Source: Salinimicrobium sp963739625 (lineage in GTDB: Bacteria > Bacteroidota > Bacteroidia > Flavobacteriales > Flavobacteriaceae). Taken from it: DNA of 64,000 nucleotides. Made by a program: the position numbers and the translations under genes. The stretch is taken from positions 1 to 64,000 of the forward strand of contig CAVUAU010000015.1 in the NCBI GenBank assembly GCA_963739625.1, read 5' to 3'. The notes under the pieces were generated by a model, which was given only the letters and a program-made list of their open reading frames with translations, had not been told where the DNA came from and made no database searches. Below, piece by piece: positions 17,685 to 27,311 of the stretch (within the stretch, counting starts at the first letter, position 1; every line of letters begins with the position of its first letter).

Positions 17685-19567
17685 CTATTCTTTTTCAGAA
17701 TCTTCAACTGTCTCTTCGTAATCTTTTTCCTTTTCCTCTTTTTCTTCCTTCTTGATCTTTTTTCCAAGATAGACAAGGAAGTAACCTTCTCCAATCTCCA
17801 CTTCAGAACTGTGGGAAGGGATGATCTCCAATTCTCCTTCATCGGTCTTTACAAAAAGCGGAATGATCTCTGGATCTGTCTTAGAGATCTCAATAAGGCC
17901 TTCATAGTGTTCACGGCTGTTGAGGACGATTTCGTGAATCTTAGGATATCTTCGGGAAACTTCTGTCAACTTGATGTAATCATCGGTATGTGAGAAAAGA
18001 CCTTCTGTAGGGTTATTTTCCGGATCGCTCATTTCGTCAGGCGATATTAGTCGGAATGATCCTTTCTCTCCAAACTCCTTTCTAAACCGGTTGATAGCCG
18101 TCTTGTTAATATCAGAGTTGGCAGTCATCGCCATCAAATAACCTATGTCGTTTAATTCAATGTTGTTGACAAGATCATCGGCAAAAACACTTCCTTCTAT
18201 GGCTTCCAGCCCCAACGACCGTGTTTTCCTCACATTATCTGCGTTGTTATCCACCAACACCACATGCCGGTTATTGTCCTGCAGGTATTTGGCAATTAAC
18301 CTTGAAATAGAAGAAGCTCCCACTATAAGGATTCCTTCAGAATTCTTGATAAATACACCTACCAACTTCGCAAAAAGGCGCGCCGTTGTAGCATTGAGCA
18401 GTACCGAGAGCAGTACGACCATAAATACCAGCGGAGTAATATATTCGGCATCGGGTACACCTTCCTGCACGAGTTTAAGACCGAATAGTGAAGCGATACC
18501 TGCGGCAACGATCCCGCGGGGGCCAACCCAGCTTATGAAGGCGATCTCCTTTTTCTGCAATCCGCTGCCAATGGAACTCAGGATGACTCCGGTTGGTCGC
18601 ACGACCAGCACAATAATTCCGAAGAGGATCAGGGCCTTCCAGTTGAAAATAAGCATGAGATCTTCAACCTCGATGTTGGCAGCAAGAAGTATAAACAGGA
18701 TCGAGATAAGCAAGACGCTCAAAGATTCTTTGAAATATAGCAGCTCCTTTATGTTTGGAAGCTTTTTGTTCCCCATTACCATTCCCATTACCACCACTGC
18801 TAAAAGTCCGCTTTCATGTGCAAATTGGTCTGAAAGCACGAATACTCCCAAGTACAGATGCCAGTGTGAATACGTTTAAGAGGTAATGCGGGATGATATT
18901 CTTCTTGATCAACAGGGCCAGGAAGTGAGCAAAGGTGAACCCAAAGGTGGCTCCAAAAAGAACGATTTTTGCAAAACCTATAAATGCAGTTTGTGTGAAT
19001 TCCCTGCCGCCTTCCACCAGGATGAATTCATACATCAGGACCGCGATTAAGGGCACCAATAGGATCTATCAAGATTCCTTCCCATTTAAGGATCGAAGAA
19101 ACATGTTTTTTAAGAGGGATATTCCGAAGAATAGGAGAGATCACGGTGGGTCCCGTCACAATGATGAGGGAGGAGAACAGGAACGAGATTTGCCAGGAGA
19201 AGTCGTAAATGAAGTGTGCAGCCAGCCCGGCACCAAAAAATGTTACCACTACCCCCACGCTTATTAGTTTAGCAATTACAGGGCCTATATTTCCAATCTC
19301 ACTCTTTCGCAGGGTTAAGCCGCCCTCAAACAGAATGACCGAAATTGCCAGCGATACGAAGTAAAACAGGCTCTCACCGGGAAACACGCCTTCTTCCCCG
19401 TTCCAGATTGGTTCCAGCCATTTGCTTCCATCATCGGTAAAAAAAGTGGAAATAGGACCCACAAGCAGCCCTATGAGGATCAAAGGTAAAATTGCCGGAG
19501 TCTTCGTTTTCCAGGCCAGCCACTGCGCCAAAATTCCAAAAATTACTAATCCTGCGAGTTCAATCAT
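17685..19567 (-). CDS. Cation:proton antiporter with TrkA-N domain, reading frame interrupted
   Basis: Three overlapping frames together encode one protein of about 626 residues. Residues 1-175 begin 'MIELAGLVIFGILAQWLAWK' and end 'WEGILIDPIGAL'. The middle part runs 'IAVLMYEFILVEGGREFTQT ... NVFTLASVL'. The last part starts 'GVFVLSDQFAHESGLLAVVV' and ends with an acidic Glu/Lys tail. About 12 membrane segments (CPA1-type exchanger) are followed by a Rossmann TrkA-N domain ('GILIVGASSISRLIAKYLQD', 'VLVDNNADNV') and a TrkA-C-like region. Family role: K+ or Na+ efflux in exchange for protons, gated by nucleotide. Two single-base insertions (near 19048 and 18848) break the frame; removing both restores it exactly (1881 coding bases including stop). 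I judge them sequencing errors, but true decay is not excluded. Confidence 0.85.
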
Positions 19568-19881
19568 CTAGTTTGGTTTTATATCGGTCCCCGGAAGGCA
19601 TCAGCAGTAAAAATACAGATATTTCGGGAGATTTATTTTTAGCCGCAAAAATGGAAAGATCATTGTTGGACATTTCCGGAAGCAGGTCCAAAAATAGCAC
19701 TTTTGAACCTTCATAATTTAGGCGGCCTCAAAAGCTGCCGGTTAAAAAGTTATATATTTACGCTGAAAAATAAAGAAAATACTGAAAATTCTGTTAAAAG
19801 GAATAAAAGCCGGGATACCGGCCGGGTTTTAGAAGCTCGCTTTTAGTATTTTGCATATCTCCGGAAAAAACGTGAATTCTT
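19568..19881. other. Non-coding gap before the MBL-fold gene
   Basis: 314 bases, AT-rich, divergently flanked, so it should hold promoters for the antiporter (minus) and hydrolase (plus) genes. A copy of the palindromic word (CCAAAAATAGCACTTTTGAA) lies at about 19690-19710, and a small hairpin GCCGG-GATA-CCGGC at about 19808-19823. No gene seen. Confidence 0.5.
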
Positions 19882-20739
19882 ATGATCTTATATCCAATCC
19901 AAGCCGGAAACTTTAAACTGGATGGCGGCGCCATGTTTGGCGTTGTGCCAAAAAGCATCTGGAATAAAACCAATCCTGCAGATAATAACAACATGATCGA
20001 TATGGCGGCCAGTTGCCTGCTCATTGAAGAGGGAGACCGTCTCATATTGATCGATACGGGAATGGGTGACAAGCAGAGTGAAAAATTCTTTGGATACTAC
20101 TACCAGTGGGGCGACGACACCCTCGAAAAATCGCTTAAAAAACACGGCTTTCATCCCGATGATATCACAGATGTGTTTATGACCCACCTGCATTTTGACC
20201 ATTGCGGGGGCAGTATCAAGTGGAACAAAGACAGGACAGGCTATGAACCGGCTTTTAAAAATGCAACTTTTTGGAGCAATAAAGAACACTGGGAATGGGC
20301 AACACATCCCAATGCCCGTGAAAAAGCCTCTTTTTTGAAGGAAAATATCCTGCCAATGGAAGAGAGCGGGCAACTCAAATTTATCCAACGAACCGGTGAA
20401 CCTTTCCAGGAAAGTTCTGAACTCGATTTCGGGATCCTTTTTGTAGACGGGCATACAGACAAACAAATGATCCCGCACATTAAATACAAAGGCAAAACCC
20501 TTGTTTTTACAGCCGATCTTTTACCAACTGCCGGGCACCTGCCCCTGCCTTACGTGATGGGCTATGATACCAGGCCTTTGCTTACATTACCCGAAAAAGA
20601 TGCCTTTTTAAGAAAAGCTGCAGAAGAGGAATATTATCTTTTCCTGGAGCACGACGCCCATAATGAGATCATAAGTGTCAAAAACACCGAAAAAGGTGTG
20701 CGCTTAAACGAAGTACATAAATTCAACGAACTTTTTTAA
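19882..20739 (+). CDS. Metallo-beta-lactamase-fold hydrolase
   Basis: 285 residues, no signal peptide, so cytoplasmic. The metal motif HxHxDH appears as 'FMTHLHFDHCGG', with further ligands in 'FVDGHTDKQMIPHI' and 'TADLLPTAGHLPL' and a C-terminal 'LFLEHDAHNEI'. The N-terminal 'DGGAMFGVVPKSIWNKTNPA' is typical of a lactonase/quorum-quenching-like subgroup common in Bacteroidota, but substrate is not predictable. Intact. It precedes the S8 peptidase gene by 13 bases, so the two may be co-transcribed. Confidence 0.88.
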   Translation: MILYPIQAGNFKLDGGAMFGVVPKSIWNKTNPADNNNMIDMAASCLLIEEGDRLILIDTGMGDKQSEKFFGYYYQWGDDTLEKSLKKHGFHPDDITDVFMTHLHFDHCGGSIKWNKDRTGYEPAFKNATFWSNKEHWEWATHPNAREKASFLKENILPMEESGQLKFIQRTGEPFQESSELDFGILFVDGHTDKQMIPHIKYKGKTLVFTADLLPTAGHLPLPYVMGYDTRPLLTLPEKDAFLRKAAEEEYYLFLEHDAHNEIISVKNTEKGVRLNEVHKFNELF

Positions 20740-20752
20740 CCAATAAACAACT

Positions 20753-22435
20753 ATGAAGATTCCAATTTACAAACCCCTGCTGGTAGCCGGTCTGGCTGCC
20801 TCGATCTACGGATGTGGAAGTTCTGTTCCCGCCATCGTCTCTACACCCATAGAAAATATAGATGAGATGCCACTTAAGGTCACAGACCTTACCGAAACCG
20901 AATTGAAAGGCTGGGGCGGCGCCGATCTTGTGGACGATACCATCCCGGGAATGAGCGTTCAGAAAGCATACAACGAGATCATTAAGAATAACAAAGGCAA
21001 ACAAGTCATTGTGGCCGTTGTGGACAGCGGAGTTGACATTGATCACGAAGATCTCGATGACGTGATTTGGACCAATAAGGATGAAGTTCCCGGCAACAAC
21101 AAAGATGATGACAATAACGGCTATGTTGATGACATTCACGGCTGGAACTTTTTAGGTGATGCAGTGGAGGAGAACCTTGAATATGTAAGGATCCTTAAAA
21201 AACTTAAACCAAAATTCAACGGTATTCCTGCAGGATCAATAAGCCCGCAAGACAAAGAGGAATTTGAGTTGTACCAAAGAGCAAAAGCTGAATACGACAA
21301 AGAGTACAATGAGACTCTTGGTATGAAAAATCAGTATGAAGGGATCGAGCAGCAGTTGAAAACGGCTCACGAGGCAGTCTCAGCAAAACTTGGAAAAGAA
21401 GATTACAGCCTTCAGGAGTTGCAGCAAATGGACGCTGAAACCGAAGAAATGCAGCAGTACAAAGCTTTTCTTTCTCAGGTAATGACCAGCGTGAAGGGAG
21501 ATATTCCTTCAGCAATGGAGCAGCTGCAGGAGGCAATTGACTATTTCTCCGGAAGGCTTGATACCCATTTCAACATGGATCTTAACGGTAGGGCTATAGT
21601 TGGTGACAACCCAGATGATATCAATGACCGTGACTACGGAAATAACGATGTTACAGGACCAACTCCAGATAAAGAGGATATCAAACATGGAACACACGTT
21701 GCAGGGATCATTGCTGCCGAAAGAAATAACAACATTGGAATCAACGGGGTAGCCAATAATGTGCTTATCATGCCTGTTCGTGCTGTACCGGACGGGGACG
21801 AGTACGACAAGGACATCGCCCTGGCTATTCGTTATGCCGTTGACAACGGAGCGAGTGTAATCAACACCAGCTTCGGAAAATACTTCTCTACTCACCCCGA
21901 CTGGGTAAGAGACGCTATTCGTTATGCTGCAGATCATGATGTCTTGATCGTGAATGCCGCAGGAAATGAAGGGCTTGACCTGGATAAAACAGAGATCTAT
22001 CCTAACGATCAAACTCCGGATAACACGCAGGAGATCGCCGGAAATTTCTTAACCGTGGGAGCTTTAAACTACGAGTACGGGTCTGGCCTTGTTGCCGGTT
22101 ACTCCAACTACGGAAAAACAAACGTTGATGTTTTTGCACCGGGATCAAAGATCTGGTCTACCACTCCAAATAATGAATATGAGTACCTGCAGGGAACTTC
22201 TATGGCATCTCCGGCAGTTGCGGGTCTTGCAGCGGTAATTCGCTCTTACTACCCAAAACTTTCTGCAGAGCAGGTAAAGCAGGTGATCATCCAGAGTGGG
22301 CTTTCTACCAATGCAACCGTGATCATTGGAGGAAATCCTTCAAACACAGCAAAATTCAGTGAACTTTCAACTTCAGGAAAAATGGCAAACCTTTATAACG
22401 CCATGATCCTGGCCGATAAAATTTCTAGAAAATAG
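20753..22435 (+). CDS. S8 (subtilisin-like) serine peptidase, lipoprotein
   Basis: 560 residues with lipoprotein signal (LLVAGLAASIYGC). Catalytic triad: Asp91 in 'VAVVDSGVDIDHED', His312 in 'KHGTHVAGIIAA', Ser483 in 'QGTSMASPAVAGLA'. Unusual feature: about 220 residues separate Asp and His, against about 40 in subtilisin. The insertion (about residues 135-285) is highly charged and helical ('KEEFELYQRAKAEYDKEYNE', 'EQQLKTAHEAVSAKLG') and ends in an acidic 'DNPDDINDRDYGNNDV' stretch that may bind calcium. No propeptide or secretion-tail domain is evident. Surface proteolysis is likely. One base separates its stop from the next start, so it is translationally linked to the M1 peptidase gene. 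Confidence 0.93.
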   Translation: MKIPIYKPLLVAGLAASIYGCGSSVPAIVSTPIENIDEMPLKVTDLTETELKGWGGADLVDDTIPGMSVQKAYNEIIKNNKGKQVIVAVVDSGVDIDHEDLDDVIWTNKDEVPGNNKDDDNNGYVDDIHGWNFLGDAVEENLEYVRILKKLKPKFNGIPAGSISPQDKEEFELYQRAKAEYDKEYNETLGMKNQYEGIEQQLKTAHEAVSAKLGKEDYSLQELQQMDAETEEMQQYKAFLSQVMTSVKGDIPSAMEQLQEAIDYFSGRLDTHFNMDLNGRAIVGDNPDDINDRDYGNNDVTGPTPDKEDIKHGTHVAGIIAAERNNNIGINGVANNVLIMPVRAVPDGDEYDKDIALAIRYAVDNGASVINTSFGKYFSTHPDWVRDAIRYAADHDVLIVNAAGNEGLDLDKTEIYPNDQTPDNTQEIAGNFLTVGALNYEYGSGLVAGYSNYGKTNVDVFAPGSKIWSTTPNNEYEYLQGTSMASPAVAGLAAVIRSYYPKLSAEQVKQVIIQSGLSTNATVIIGGNPSNTAKFSELSTSGKMANLYNAMILADKISRK

Positions 22436-22436
22436 T

Positions 22437-24314
22437 ATGAAAAAAGTAATAGCAGCATTTACACTTTTAGCAACTCTGGCCGTTAGCGCACAGAACAATA
22501 CCACTTATTGGCAACAAAGGGTGGAGTATGATATGAATGTCGACATGAACGTTGACAACTATCAATACACCGGCGACCAAACCCTTGTGTACACCAACAA
22601 TTCACCAGATACACTTAACCAGGTCTTTTACCACCTGTACTTCAACGCCTTCCAACCGGGAAGCGAGATGGACATCAGGCTGCAAAACATTGCCGATCCC
22701 GACAGCAGGATGGTGAACAACCTTGGAACAAAGGAAAATCCTGAATTCGAGAGCCGCATCAGTAAATTGAAGCCCGATGAGATTGGCTTTTTGAAGGTGC
22801 TTTCTTTGAAGCAGGATGGACAGGATGTGAAGACAGATGAACAGGGAACTATCCTGCAGGTGCAGTTGGCTAAACCTGTATTACCCGGGGAATCTACCAC
22901 CTTTAACATGAAGTTCCAGGGACAGGTACCGGTACAGATACGCCGGTCTGGAAGGAACAATGCAGACGGGGTGGCGCTGTCGATGACGCAGTGGTATCCT
23001 AAGCTCGCCGAATATGATTTTGAAGGCTGGCATGCAGATCCTTACATTGCCCGTGAATTCTATGGGGTGTGGGGAGATTTTGATGTGAAGATAAGCATCG
23101 ATAAAGATTATGTTCTTGGAGCTTCAGGAGTACTTCAAAACCCTTCAGAAATAGGTTATAATTATGAAGAGGAAGGCACTAAGGTTAAGCGACCAAAAGG
23201 AAAGAAGCTCACCTGGCATTTTTTAGCCGAAGATGTGCATGACTTCGCATGGGCTGCAGACCCGGAATACCTTCATGATAAGCGCCAGACAGAAAGTGGT
23301 GTGACGCTTCACTTTCTTTACAAGAACGATCCCGAAGTGGTAGAGAACTGGAAAGCTATCCAGCCAAAGACCGAGGAATTGCTTGAGTTTTATAACGAGC
23401 ACATAGGGCCTTACCCATGGAAGCAGTACTCTGTGATCCAGGGTGGTGACGGCGGAATGGAATATGCCAATCTTACCCTTATCACCGGGGGACAGGACTA
23501 TGACGGGCTGCTGGGAACGACTGCACATGAATTTGCACATTCCTGGTTTCAGCAGTTGTTGGGAACCAATGAATCTCAATATCCGTGGATGGACGAGGGC
23601 TTCACCTCTTATATTTCCGGTCTTGCACAGGCAAGGCTTTCAGGAAACGAGAGTGAAAATCCTCATGCCGGTTCCTACAGAGGTTATGATTATCTCGTAG
23701 CTTCAGGAAAAGAGGAATCCATGATGACTCACGGGGATCGCTATGACTATAATATGGCCTACGGAATTTCCTCTTATACCAAAGGAAGTATCTTTCTTTC
23801 TCAGTTAGGTTATATCATAGGAAAAGAAAACCTCGAGAAGACCCTTAACCGCTACTATGACGAATGGAAATTTAAGCATCCAACTCCTAATGATTTCATT
23901 CGTGTTGCAGAAAAAGTATCTGGCGCAGAATTGAGCTGGTACTTAAACGAGTGGACGCAAACGACGAATACCATCGACTACGGAATAAAAAGCGTTGAAG
24001 CCGAAGACGGGGAGACTAAAATCACTCTGGAAAGAGTGGGAGACATGCCAATGCCGGTTGAATTGAACGTGACTTATACAGACGGGCAGGAAGAGACCTT
24101 TTACATTCCGCTGAGGATGATGCGCTGGTCTAAAGAAGCAAAAAAAGGAGAGACCTGGACAGAAAAAGAAGACTGGCCATGGGCTTTCCCAACTTACAGC
24201 TTTAGTATAGACAAACCCAAAGCTGAGATAAGCTCAATGCAGATCGACCGCTACGGTTTCATGGCAGATGTGAACCAGGAAAACGACAGCTACGGAGAAA
24301 GCTCTCAAGAATAG
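22437..24314 (+). CDS. M1-family metallopeptidase (aminopeptidase N-like), exported
   Basis: 625 residues with signal peptide (MKKVIAAFTLLATLAVSA). Zinc motif HExxH-x18-E is complete: His364, Glu365, His368 in 'TAHEFAHSWFQ' and Glu387 in 'WMDEGF'. The substrate-binding motif, GAMEN in canonical M1 enzymes, reads 'GGMEYANLT' here, a variant common among bacterial M1 members of this size. No ERAP-like C-terminal helical domain, so a short-form enzyme. Probably releases N-terminal residues from peptides in the periplasm or outside, working with the S8 protease encoded just upstream. A strong terminator follows. Confidence 0.94.
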   Translation: MKKVIAAFTLLATLAVSAQNNTTYWQQRVEYDMNVDMNVDNYQYTGDQTLVYTNNSPDTLNQVFYHLYFNAFQPGSEMDIRLQNIADPDSRMVNNLGTKENPEFESRISKLKPDEIGFLKVLSLKQDGQDVKTDEQGTILQVQLAKPVLPGESTTFNMKFQGQVPVQIRRSGRNNADGVALSMTQWYPKLAEYDFEGWHADPYIAREFYGVWGDFDVKISIDKDYVLGASGVLQNPSEIGYNYEEEGTKVKRPKGKKLTWHFLAEDVHDFAWAADPEYLHDKRQTESGVTLHFLYKNDPEVVENWKAIQPKTEELLEFYNEHIGPYPWKQYSVIQGGDGGMEYANLTLITGGQDYDGLLGTTAHEFAHSWFQQLLGTNESQYPWMDEGFTSYISGLAQARLSGNESENPHAGSYRGYDYLVASGKEESMMTHGDRYDYNMAYGISSYTKGSIFLSQLGYIIGKENLEKTLNRYYDEWKFKHPTPNDFIRVAEKVSGAELSWYLNEWTQTTNTIDYGIKSVEAEDGETKITLERVGDMPMPVELNVTYTDGQEETFYIPLRMMRWSKEAKKGETWTEKEDWPWAFPTYSFSIDKPKAEISSMQIDRYGFMADVNQENDSYGESSQE

Positions 24315-24337
24315 CATTTTTGAACCTCCTTTTACAG

Positions 24338-24368
24338 AACCCTTTCCTTTCCCAGGAAAGGGTTTTTT
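24338..24368 (+). terminator. Rho-independent terminator after the S8-M1 unit
   Basis: Perfect 10-base arms AACCCTTTCC / GGAAAGGGTT with a 7-base loop and a run of six Ts, 24 bases past the M1 stop. Confidence 0.88.
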
Positions 24369-24384
24369 ATTGGCCTTAAAATCC

Positions 24385-24392
24385 TACTTTTG
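24385..24392 (+). promoter_or_regulatory. -7 box (TACTTTTG) immediately before rnpA
   Basis: Exact TAnnTTTG match ending only 4 bases before the rnpA ATG. If used, transcription would begin at or next to the start codon (a leaderless mRNA). A -33 TTTG at the right spacing is not clear; the region is T-rich because it overlaps the terminator tail. Confidence 0.45.
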
Positions 24393-24396
24393 AAAC

Positions 24397-24777
24397 ATGA
24401 ATGAAAGCTTCGGAAAAAACGAGAAACTCAAGAGCAAGATCATAATAGACAGGCTTTTTGCTGAAGGAAGATCTGTTAAAAAATATCCTTTACGCCTCAT
24501 CTATTTACCGCTTTCCGAAGCTGAAGAACTGCACAAGACTGCGGTTTCGGTTCCAAAAAGGAACTTTAAAAGAGCTGTTGATCGCAATTACTTAAAACGC
24601 CTCATGCGTGAAGCCTTCCGAAAAAATAAGTATCTTGTATACAGCAATTTAAGCACCACTTACGCGTTCATGTTCATCTATACCGGAAGGGAAAAAGTCA
24701 GTTATGAGAAGCTTTTTCGCACTGTAGAAGAACTTTTAAAGAACCTGGTGCAGAAAGAGAAAAATGAGGCCTTATGA
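24397..24777 (+). CDS. rnpA: Ribonuclease P protein component
   Basis: 126 residues, basic. The family core 'AVSVPKRNFKRAVDRNYLKR' followed by 'LMREAFRKNK' is the RNR motif that binds P RNA, and 'AFMFIYTGREKVSYEKL' is the last strand-helix. Works with the rnpB RNA to mature tRNA 5' ends. rpmH, its usual neighbour in many phyla, is absent, as is common in Bacteroidota. Its stop overlaps the start of the S41 peptidase gene by 4 bases (ATGA). Confidence 0.95.
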   Translation: MNESFGKNEKLKSKIIIDRLFAEGRSVKKYPLRLIYLPLSEAEELHKTAVSVPKRNFKRAVDRNYLKRLMREAFRKNKYLVYSNLSTTYAFMFIYTGREKVSYEKLFRTVEELLKNLVQKEKNEAL

Positions 24778-26408
24778 AAAAGTTTTATTCCCGGAGATTC
24801 GCGGCAGCAATCCTGCTGGTAATGCTGTTTTTGAGCAGTGTTAGTTTTAAATCGGATTTTTTTGAGATCGCCAAGCAGATAGAGATCTTCACGACCCTGT
24901 TCAAGGAGCTCAACATGAACTATGTTGATGAGACCAACCCGGCAGAATTGATGGATACCGCCATTAATGCCATGCTGGATGATCTTGATCCATACACCCA
25001 TTACTGGAATGAACAGGAAGTACAAGCCGCCAGGATCAACAACGCCGGGGAATATACCGGCATTGGTGCTACCGTAGGAATTAAGAACAACATCATTACC
25101 ATTTTAGAACCCTACAAAGATTATCCTGCAGATAAAGCCGGACTTAAGGCCGGAGACGAGATCATCCAGATTGGCAATATCAAAGTAGCCGACTTTGATG
25201 AGGATGCGGGAGAACTCCTTAAAGGGGCTCCAAACAGCACGATCGATGTGGTTTATAAACGGCAGGGCCAGACTAAAAAAGCGAATATCAAGCTGGGAGC
25301 AATAGAGATCAAGGCTGTTCCTTTCTATAAACTGATTGGTGATGACACAGGGTACATAGTGCTTTCCCAGTTCAATCGCAATGCTTCGGGAGAGACAGTA
25401 AAAGCTTTGAAAGAGCTAAAAGAACAAGGTGCCAAAAAGGTCATTTTAGACCTGCGTGGAAACCCGGGCGGGTTGCTTTCAGAAGCTATTAATGTCGCTA
25501 ATATATTTATTCCCGAAGGGGAGTTGATCACCAGCACAAAATCTGCAATTGAAAAGTACAACCAGACCTTCTATACTACCAGAAAAGCGATCGACAGTGA
25601 AATTCCCGTTGTTGTGCTCATCAACGGCAGGAGTGCTTCTGCCAGCGAGATCGTGGCCGGTTCCTTACAGGATCTTGATCGCGGGGTGATCATTGGTGCC
25701 AGAAGCTTTGGAAAAGGTCTTGTACAGCGACCAAAAGACCTTACTTATGGTACCCAGCTTAAGGTCACGATCTCTAGATATTATACTCCCAGCGGAAGGT
25801 GTATACAAGCTCTGGACTACTGGAACCGCGACGACGAAGGAAATGCGCAGAGAATTGCAGCAGAGAATTACAGGGAATTCCAGACCAGAAATGGCCGTAA
25901 AGTATATGATGGCGGCGGGATCTCTCCCGATATTAAAATGGAGACTTCAGAATTTGGCGATATGACCCTGGAGATCCTGCAGCAAAATGCCATTTTTGAC
26001 TATGCTACAAAATATTACTATTCGCACCAGCTAAATGCTGCGGAAGATTTTGAACTGAGCGATAAGGACTTTGCTGATTTTAAAAAGTTCCTTGCAAACA
26101 CAAAATTTGAATACCAGACTTTTACCGAAAAGCAACTGGAAGAACTAAAAAAGGCAGCAGACCTCGAAAAATTTGATGACGAGATTTCCGGTGGAATAAA
26201 AAACATAGAAGCGGGACTAAAAAGCGCAAAGACAGAAGCACTTGATGCTCAAAAAGAGGAAATTCTGAGCTTACTTTCAGATGAGATCATTAAGAGATAT
26301 TTCTATAAAGAAGGGCTGTACGAGTATTACACTCAAAACAATCCCGAGATTTTAAAAGCCCGGGCTGTTTTAAACAATTCGCAGGAGTATCAAAAGATCC
26401 TGAATTAA
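24774..26408 (+). CDS. S41-family C-terminal processing peptidase
   Basis: 544 residues with N-terminal signal/anchor (FAAAILLVMLFLSSVSF). Domain order: N-terminal helical region, PDZ ('YTGIGATVGIKNNIITILEP ... AGLKAGDEIIQIGNIKV', about 95-180), S41 catalytic domain with 'LDLRGNPGGLLSEAINVANI' and the serine motif 'NGRSASASEIVAGSLQD'. The Lys partner is probably in 'GARSFGKGLVQ'. A long charged C-terminal helix (about 430-525) follows. Periplasmic protease of the CtpA/Prc type that trims C-termini or degrades envelope proteins. Translationally coupled to rnpA, an arrangement I regard as usual in flavobacteria. Confidence 0.94.
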   Translation: MKKFYSRRFAAAILLVMLFLSSVSFKSDFFEIAKQIEIFTTLFKELNMNYVDETNPAELMDTAINAMLDDLDPYTHYWNEQEVQAARINNAGEYTGIGATVGIKNNIITILEPYKDYPADKAGLKAGDEIIQIGNIKVADFDEDAGELLKGAPNSTIDVVYKRQGQTKKANIKLGAIEIKAVPFYKLIGDDTGYIVLSQFNRNASGETVKALKELKEQGAKKVILDLRGNPGGLLSEAINVANIFIPEGELITSTKSAIEKYNQTFYTTRKAIDSEIPVVVLINGRSASASEIVAGSLQDLDRGVIIGARSFGKGLVQRPKDLTYGTQLKVTISRYYTPSGRCIQALDYWNRDDEGNAQRIAAENYREFQTRNGRKVYDGGGISPDIKMETSEFGDMTLEILQQNAIFDYATKYYYSHQLNAAEDFELSDKDFADFKKFLANTKFEYQTFTEKQLEELKKAADLEKFDDEISGGIKNIEAGLKSAKTEALDAQKEEILSLLSDEIIKRYFYKEGLYEYYTQNNPEILKARAVLNNSQEYQKILN

Positions 26409-26411
26409 AAA

Positions 26412-26852
26412 TCAGGATTTGATCATTGCAATATGAGGAATTCCGTCTTCCAGATATCCCTCTCCTACCTGTGAAAAGCCATGACTCTCATAGAATTTTG
26501 TGAGATAGGTCTGGGCTGAAAGTTTGATATTTTTGGTGTTGTAATGATCTTCAATTGCCTTCACAGAGGCTTTAAGAATTTCGTGTCCATACTTATTTTT
26601 GCGGCTGCTCTCCCTTACTACCACACGGCCTATGGCAGCTTCAGCAAAATATATTCCAGGAGGAAAGATCCTGGTATAAGCCACGAGTCGGTCCTCCTCG
26701 TAACCCAGAATGTGTAGCGCCTTCTCGTCTTTACCGTCTATGTCCTGGTAAACGCAGTCCTGTTCTACCACAAACACTTCCGCGCGAAGCTGCAAAAGTT
26801 CATATAGCTCATGAAGATTTAGTTCTTCAAAAGTCTTTATTTTTATAACCAT
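26412..26852 (-). CDS. ElaA-like GNAT N-acetyltransferase
   Basis: 146 residues. 'LRAEVFVVEQDCVYQDIDGKD' region is the ElaA signature, followed by 'IGRVVVRESSRKNKYGHEIL' (acetyl-CoA-binding V/I-x-x-x-R-x-x-G/A-like loop, here with G lying after Y) and 'LSAQTYLTKFYESHGF'. Substrate unknown. Convergent with the S41 gene with a 3-base gap, and 27 bases downstream of the rpiB stop, so probably in one unit with rpiB. Confidence 0.88.
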   Translation of the reverse strand: MVIKIKTFEELNLHELYELLQLRAEVFVVEQDCVYQDIDGKDEKALHILGYEEDRLVAYTRIFPPGIYFAEAAIGRVVVRESSRKNKYGHEILKASVKAIEDHYNTKNIKLSAQTYLTKFYESHGFSQVGEGYLEDGIPHIAMIKS

Positions 26853-26879
26853 TGTTGAAGGCAGTTTATAAGTAAGGAA

Positions 26880-27311
26880 TTAACTGCAAGCAATTTTTTC
26901 GACCCTCCTGCCATGTCTCCCGCCGGCGAATTCAGTGTTGAGAAAGGTCTCCACCATTTCTATCACCTGTGGCTCTGCAGTGAACCGAGCCGGAATACTT
27001 AGAACATTAGCATCGTTATGTTCCCTGGCAAGGGCAACTATCTCTTTGGTCCAACACAAAGCCGACCGAATTCCCTGGTGCTTATTGGCAGTCATGTTGG
27101 CTCCATTTCCACTTCCGCAGATAATGATTCCAAGATCGGCGGTTTTGTTTTCAACATCCTTAGCTACAGGGTGAACAAAATCTGGATAATCGACACTCTC
27201 GGTACTATCTGTCCCGTGATTGATCACCTCAATATTTTTACTTTTTAGATACTCCACAACCGCAAATTTATATGCCGTTCCTGCGTGATCATTTCCTATG
27301 GATACTTTCAT
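26880..27311 (-). CDS. rpiB: Ribose-5-phosphate isomerase B
   Basis: 143 residues from the ATG at 27311 (M-K-V-S-I-G-N-D-H-A-G), the canonical RpiB start; an upstream in-frame ATG would add 18 unrelated residues. Motifs: 'GNDHAGTAYKFAVVEYLKSK', 'GTDSTESVDYPDFV', and the phosphate/catalytic loop 'IICGSGNGANMTANKHQGIR' with the active-site Cys. Interconverts ribose-5-P and ribulose-5-P in the non-oxidative pentose phosphate pathway. Intact, usual length. Confidence 0.95.
   Translation of the reverse strand: MKVSIGNDHAGTAYKFAVVEYLKSKNIEVINHGTDSTESVDYPDFVHPVAKDVENKTADLGIIICGSGNGANMTANKHQGIRSALCWTKEIVALAREHNDANVLSIPARFTAEPQVIEMVETFLNTEFAGGRHGRRVEKIACS

Noticed and set aside
17685..19567. Antiporter as a real pseudogene
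   Set aside because: Only single-base changes, all residues otherwise conserved, and six other genes in the window including essential gltX show the same kind of break, so sequencing error is preferred.
19640..19716. Tiny frame encoding about 21 residues before the MBL gene
   Set aside because: No ribosome signal, no conserved feature, and it overlaps a copy of the dispersed palindrome.
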